DNA from: JACKNG01 sp050184115
GTDB taxonomy: Bacteria > Pseudomonadota > Gammaproteobacteria > Ga0077536
Length of the DNA: 64,000 nucleotides
Reading direction: 5' to 3'
Assembly (NCBI GenBank): GCA_050184115.1
Contig: JBFXAQ010000001.1
Location: 1,271,892 to 1,335,891 of the forward strand
The notes beneath the pieces were generated by a model. The model was not told the origin of the DNA, searched no databases, and was given only the letters and a program-made list of their open reading frames with translations. The translations under genes were made by a program, and so were the position numbers. Shown one piece after another: positions 60,781 to 64,000 of this stretch (within the stretch, counting starts at the first letter, position 1; the number at the start of each line of letters is the position of its first letter).

Positions 60781-62645
60781 TCGCCCTGAGCCATAAGTTC
60801 AAGATTATCGTTCACGACATCGTCGCTATCATCGCGGCCTGGGTGCTGGCGCTGCTGGCACGCTTCAATTTCGATTTGCCACCGACCGATTTCCTCCACG
60901 CCAACCTGCTGGCCGTGCCAGTAGTGGTGGTTGTGCAGGCGCTGATTGCACGTTATTTCCGCCTGTACCGCGGCCTGTGGCGTTTCGCCAGTCTGCCGGA
61001 CCTCTGGAACATCATTCGCGCCGCCGGCATCGGTGCCGTCGCAATCGGCATTGTCCTGTTCGCCATCAACAGGCTCGCCCTGATCCCGCGCTCGATGCTC
61101 GTGCTCTACCCGTTGTTCCTGATCTTCCTGCTCGGTGGGCCCCGCCTGTTCTACCGCGTCTGGAAGGATCGTACGCTGCGCCTGGACGAACCGACCGCCG
61201 GTCAGCGGGTGATCGTCGTCGGCGCAGGCACGGCCGGCGAAGCCGTGATCCGTGACATGTTGCGCACGCGCGCCTACCTGCCGGTGGGATTCATCGATGA
61301 CGACCCTCGACTGCTCAAGGCGCGGATCCACGGCGTGCCGGTCCTCGGCAGGGTCGACGATCTGCCCGAGCTCTCCCAGCGGTATCTTGCTGACGCGGTG
61401 ATCATCGCGACACCGTCGGCGAACGGTGAGCAGATGCGGCGCATCGTCGAAGCCTGCGAAGCGAGTGGACGCCCGTTCCGGACCTTGCCGCAGCTGCGCG
61501 ACGTGGTCAGTGGTCGCGTCGGTCTCAGCGATTTGCGCGATGTCGCCATCGATGACTTGCTCGGGCGAGACAAGGTGCAGCTCGATTGGACTGCTATTCA
61601 GGGCTCGCTCACCGGGCGTAACGTGCTGGTCACCGGAGGAGGCGGCTCAATTGGCAGCGAGCTGTGCCGGCAGATCGCGGGCCTCGGACCCGCTCACCTG
61701 GTCGTGCTCGACCATTCGGAATTCAATCTCTACCGTGCGGAACTCGAGATCAGGGGGCGATTCCCGCGGATTTCCGCCAGTTTCATCCTCGGTAGCGTCT
61801 GTGACGAGGTCATCGTCGAACGCGTATTTGCTACCTATAAACCACAGCGCGTATTCCACGCCGCCGCCTACAAGCATGTACCGATACTCGAAGCGCAGGC
61901 ACGGGAGGCGTTGCGCAACAACGTGCTGGGTACCGCCACCGTGATCGAGGCAGCCTTGCGGCACGATTGTGAACGTTTCGTACTGATTTCTTCCGACAAG
62001 GCCGTGCGGCCCACCAGCGTCATGGGTGCAACCAAACGCTTCGCGGAGTTGCTGTGCGAAGCGAGCAACCAGGAATCGCGAACACGGTTCATCACGGTGC
62101 GCTTCGGTAACGTCCTCGGTTCGGCTGGAAGCGTGGTACCCCTGTTCCGTGAACAGATTGCGGCGGGGGGGCCCGTGACCGTCACGCATCCGGAGGCGCG
62201 TCGGTACTTCATGACCGTGGCCGAGGCCTGCCAGTTGATCCTGGAGGCGGGCGTCGCTGGCGTCGGCGGCGAGATATTCGTCCTCGATATGGGCGAACCG
62301 GTCTCCATCCGGTACCTCGCCGAGCAGATGATCCGCTTGTCCGGGCGTCAACCGGGCAGCGAGATAGAACTCGTGTACACCGGCTTGCGACCGGGTGAAC
62401 GTCTCACCGAAGAGCTGTTCCACGCCGGCGAGCAGTTACGCCCGACCGGGCACGACAAGCTGTTGCTGGCGCAGCAAAGGCCCGTCGAGCGCAGCTGGCT
62501 GGACCAGCTGATTGCAGACGTTCGGCGGGGCGTGGCGGATGACGACGAGGGCGTACTCGCGGGCGTCCTGCAGCGTTTGCGGAGCGAACCACCGGCCGTG
62601 CCGACGATGGCCAAAGTCGTTTCCTTGCAACGGGGGGGGGCATGA
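60777..62645 (+). CDS. wbpM: UDP-GlcNAc 4,6-dehydratase, membrane-bound (WbpM/CapD type)
   Basis: A 622-residue protein with four N-terminal membrane helices (residues 10-125), a middle CoA-binding-like Rossmann domain (VIVVGAGTAGEAVIRDML), and a C-terminal SDR with VLVTGGGGSIGSEL (283-296), LISSDKAVRPTSVMGATKR and RFGNVLGSAGSV. The usual catalytic Tyr is Met416 with Lys420, the Ser-Met-Lys arrangement of long WbpM-type dehydratases. It makes UDP-4-keto-6-deoxy-GlcNAc for the WbpV-like gene. The start is GTG at 60777. Confidence 0.94.
   Translation: MIALSHKFKIIVHDIVAIIAAWVLALLARFNFDLPPTDFLHANLLAVPVVVVVQALIARYFRLYRGLWRFASLPDLWNIIRAAGIGAVAIGIVLFAINRLALIPRSMLVLYPLFLIFLLGGPRLFYRVWKDRTLRLDEPTAGQRVIVVGAGTAGEAVIRDMLRTRAYLPVGFIDDDPRLLKARIHGVPVLGRVDDLPELSQRYLADAVIIATPSANGEQMRRIVEACEASGRPFRTLPQLRDVVSGRVGLSDLRDVAIDDLLGRDKVQLDWTAIQGSLTGRNVLVTGGGGSIGSELCRQIAGLGPAHLVVLDHSEFNLYRAELEIRGRFPRISASFILGSVCDEVIVERVFATYKPQRVFHAAAYKHVPILEAQAREALRNNVLGTATVIEAALRHDCERFVLISSDKAVRPTSVMGATKRFAELLCEASNQESRTRFITVRFGNVLGSAGSVVPLFREQIAAGGPVTVTHPEARRYFMTVAEACQLILEAGVAGVGGEIFVLDMGEPVSIRYLAEQMIRLSGRQPGSEIELVYTGLRPGERLTEELFHAGEQLRPTGHDKLLLAQQRPVERSWLDQLIADVRRGVADDDEGVLAGVLQRLRSEPPAVPTMAKVVSLQRGGA
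62632..62640 (+). repeat. G9 homopolymer at the wbpM-galU junction
   Basis: Nine G bases encode the last residues of WbpM and lie directly before the galU ATG (62642), overlapping where a ribosome-binding sequence would be. Slippage would alter the WbpM C-terminus and the spacing of galU initiation. Confidence 0.55.
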
Positions 62646-63517
62646 AGACCAGGGTGCGCAAGGCCGTGTTTCCCGTCGCCGGTCTCGGTACGCGCTTTCT
62701 GCCCGCCACCAAGGCCAATCCGAAGGAAATGCTGCCGATAGTCGACAAGCCGCTCATCCAGTACGCGGCTGAAGAGGCAGTCGAGGCGGGCATCGAGGAA
62801 CTGATCTTCGTAACCGGGCGGGCCAAGCGCGCGATTCCCGATCATTTCGACAAGGCCTACGAACTCGAGGCGGAACTCGAGAAGGGCGGCAAGCACGAGC
62901 TGCTCGACATCGTGCGCAACGTCCTTCCAGCCCACGTATCCTGCATCTACATCAGGCAGTCCGAGCCACTCGGCCTCGGCCACGCCGTGCTGTGCGCGCG
63001 TCCAGCCGTGGACGACCAGCCGTTCGCGGTGATCCTGGCCGATGATCTCATCGATGGTGGCGCACGCGGCTGTCTCAAGCAGATGGTGGACATCTACGAC
63101 CAACACCAGGCCGGCGTCATCGCCGTGCAGCCGGTACCGCGCGAGGACACCCGCAAGTACGGCATCGTCGCCACGCGCGAGGACAGCGGGCGTGTCCGCG
63201 CCATCGAGAGCATCGTCGAGAAGCCGGCGCCGGAGCAGGCACCGAGCAACCTTGCCGTGGTCGGGCGCTATATCCTGCCCGGCTCGATCATGGAAATCCT
63301 GGCCAGGACCGGCCGCGGCGCGGGCAACGAAATCCAGCTTACCGACGGCATCGCTGCTCTGCTCGGCGAACACCCCGTGATGGCCTTCGAATTCGAGGGT
63401 AAGCGTTACGATTGCGGCTCCAAGCTCGGTTACCTGCAGGCCACCGTGGACTACGCATTGCGTCACGACGAGGTAGGTGCCGAATTCTCATCCTGGCTGT
63501 CCCGGCGCGGGTCCTGA
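62642..63517 (+). CDS. galU: UTP-glucose-1-phosphate uridylyltransferase
   Basis: A 291-residue nucleotidyltransferase. FPVAGLGTRFLPATKANPKE is the near-invariant UTP-binding start, then VDKPLIQYA, GRAKRAIPDHFD, LGLGHAVLCARP and ILADDLIDG follow. It makes UDP-glucose for Ugd and other sugar-nucleotide pathways. The ATG overlaps the wbpM stop by four bases and is preceded by a G9 run. It is the last gene of the plus-strand unit. Confidence 0.96.
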   Translation: MKTRVRKAVFPVAGLGTRFLPATKANPKEMLPIVDKPLIQYAAEEAVEAGIEELIFVTGRAKRAIPDHFDKAYELEAELEKGGKHELLDIVRNVLPAHVSCIYIRQSEPLGLGHAVLCARPAVDDQPFAVILADDLIDGGARGCLKQMVDIYDQHQAGVIAVQPVPREDTRKYGIVATREDSGRVRAIESIVEKPAPEQAPSNLAVVGRYILPGSIMEILARTGRGAGNEIQLTDGIAALLGEHPVMAFEFEGKRYDCGSKLGYLQATVDYALRHDEVGAEFSSWLSRRGS

Positions 63518-63974
63518 CGTTCGATCCTGCTGCCTGCCACCAAGGGCGGGTGCTGGGGCAACCGCCGTTACGGCGACCCCGAGACACGTGCGTTGGCCCC
63601 TGGACGCGCGCGAGCCCGCGTGCAGGCGTGCTGGCGCCTCGGATTGGTTGCTTGCGGCGACGCCGCGGGTACGGCGAAACCTTGCCGGTTGTGCAGCTTC
63701 AGACAGGCGTACCTACCTGTCGGTAGCGCAGGATCAGCGCCGCTCTCCAGCACCCGCTGCGCGCTCGCGTCCCCTTGGCCTTGCCCGGCGTTGCGTCGTA
63801 CGGCCGGCAGGTGGCTGCTCGAACCCGCCGTCCAGTCGCACGCCATGGCACGACCTTGTCCTTGTATCCCGGAAGGTAGTGTCCGGATTTATGTGCACAA
63901 CCGCTTGAGAGCGGAGGGGTGGTCATGGCAAGAGGTTGATTGTGCAAGTCGACCTACTCTCAGAGGAGAGCGCC
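63518..63974. other. 457-bp gap downstream of galU
   Basis: No convincing gene. A 5-bp hairpin (63563-63575, CGCCG-TTA-CGGCG) follows galU without a T tract. From about 63860 the composition becomes less G+C-rich, and a second small hairpin (63901-63914, CCGCT-TGAG-AGCGG) precedes the strong ribosome site of the partial gene at the right edge. This end may be the edge of an accessory or mobile element, which the window does not let me confirm. Confidence 0.4.
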
Positions 63975-64000
63975 ATGACCACCGAGAAGAAGCGTAACGC
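63975..64000 (+). CDS. Partial gene at the right edge, function unknown
   Basis: An ATG preceded by AGAGGAGAG, a strong ribosome site six bases upstream, opens a frame reading MTTEKKRN before the window ends. Only eight whole codons are visible, so no function can be given. The different base composition just upstream suggests it is not part of the galU operon. Confidence 0.5.

Noticed and set aside
62165..62171. A G7 run inside wbpM
   Set aside because: Seven G bases are not unusual at this base composition, and a slip would destroy an essential domain.
1..64000. JUMPstart/ops elements, CRISPR arrays, tRNA or rRNA genes
   Set aside because: I looked in the intergenic regions and found no GGCGGTAG-type leader at an operon start, no regularly spaced repeats and no cloverleaf or rRNA-like sequence.

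Overview
The window is G+C-rich (68% in the 60 bases from 14161, counted by eye). It encodes a complete System I (Ccm) cytochrome c maturation operon, an Anbu-type proteasome-like locus and about 50 kb of surface-polysaccharide genes. This suggests a Gram-negative proteobacterium, most likely a high-G+C gammaproteobacterium; I cannot name the genus. No tRNA, rRNA, CRISPR array or complete insertion sequence was seen.

Left part (1-11282). A partial transglutaminase/DUF2126 gene (-) diverges from a circularly permuted ATP-grasp gene and an alpha-E gene (+). An Anbu peptidase gene (-) converges on them, so the usual four partners are all present but not colinear. Next comes ccmABCDEFGHI on the minus strand, with nearly every junction overlapping, preceded by an unrecognised 132-aa gene.

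Sugar-nucleotide and decoration part (11422-34565). It starts with a UDP-glucuronate 4-epimerase-type enzyme, a TviB/WbpO-type UDP-HexNAc 6-dehydrogenase and Ugd. Then come an MBOAT O-acyltransferase with an SGNH-like partner, a methyltransferase and a large GT-C-like membrane protein. RmlA, RmlB and a WecE-type aminotransferase should give a dTDP-4-amino-4,6-dideoxyhexose. A compositional island of about 50% G+C holds a GT2, a WbqC-like protein and the start of a radical SAM gene. It is followed by a carbamoyltransferase, an FkbM methyltransferase, a Sel1-repeat protein, an orphan 693-aa protein (-) and a PseG-GNAT fusion.

Nonulosonic-acid operon (34552-47049, minus strand). In transcription order it encodes Wzm, Wzt, PseB, PseC, PseI, a GT-B-like protein, an aldo/keto reductase, a WbpG/PseA-type amidotransferase with HisH- and HisF-like partners, a GNAT, an SpsF-like nucleotidyltransferase and a glutamate-1-semialdehyde-aminomutase-like aminotransferase. 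This should build an N-acylated, probably acetamidino-modified, pseudaminic-acid-family sugar and export a polymer by an ABC transporter.

Right part (47262-63517). An FkbM methyltransferase (-) is followed on the plus strand by a GT4, two capsule-type glycosyltransferase-like proteins and a winged-helix regulator. The order then becomes GT4, AsnB-type amidotransferase, GT4, WbpV-type reductase/epimerase, WbpL-type initiating transferase, WbpM-type dehydratase and GalU, which closely recalls the wbpR-S-T-V-L-M block of the Pseudomonas aeruginosa O6 O-antigen locus. The chain is therefore probably started on undecaprenyl phosphate with a UDP-QuiNAc or FucNAc-type sugar.

The most interesting signal is a 15-bp dyad, GTTCA-N5-TGAAC. 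By eye it occurs exactly twice, once two bases before the start of the winged-helix regulator (53626-53640) and once in the leader of the Wzm-Wzt-pse operon (47190-47204). The regulator also carries an extra Rossmann-like domain, so it may be a ligand-sensing switch for the whole polysaccharide system.
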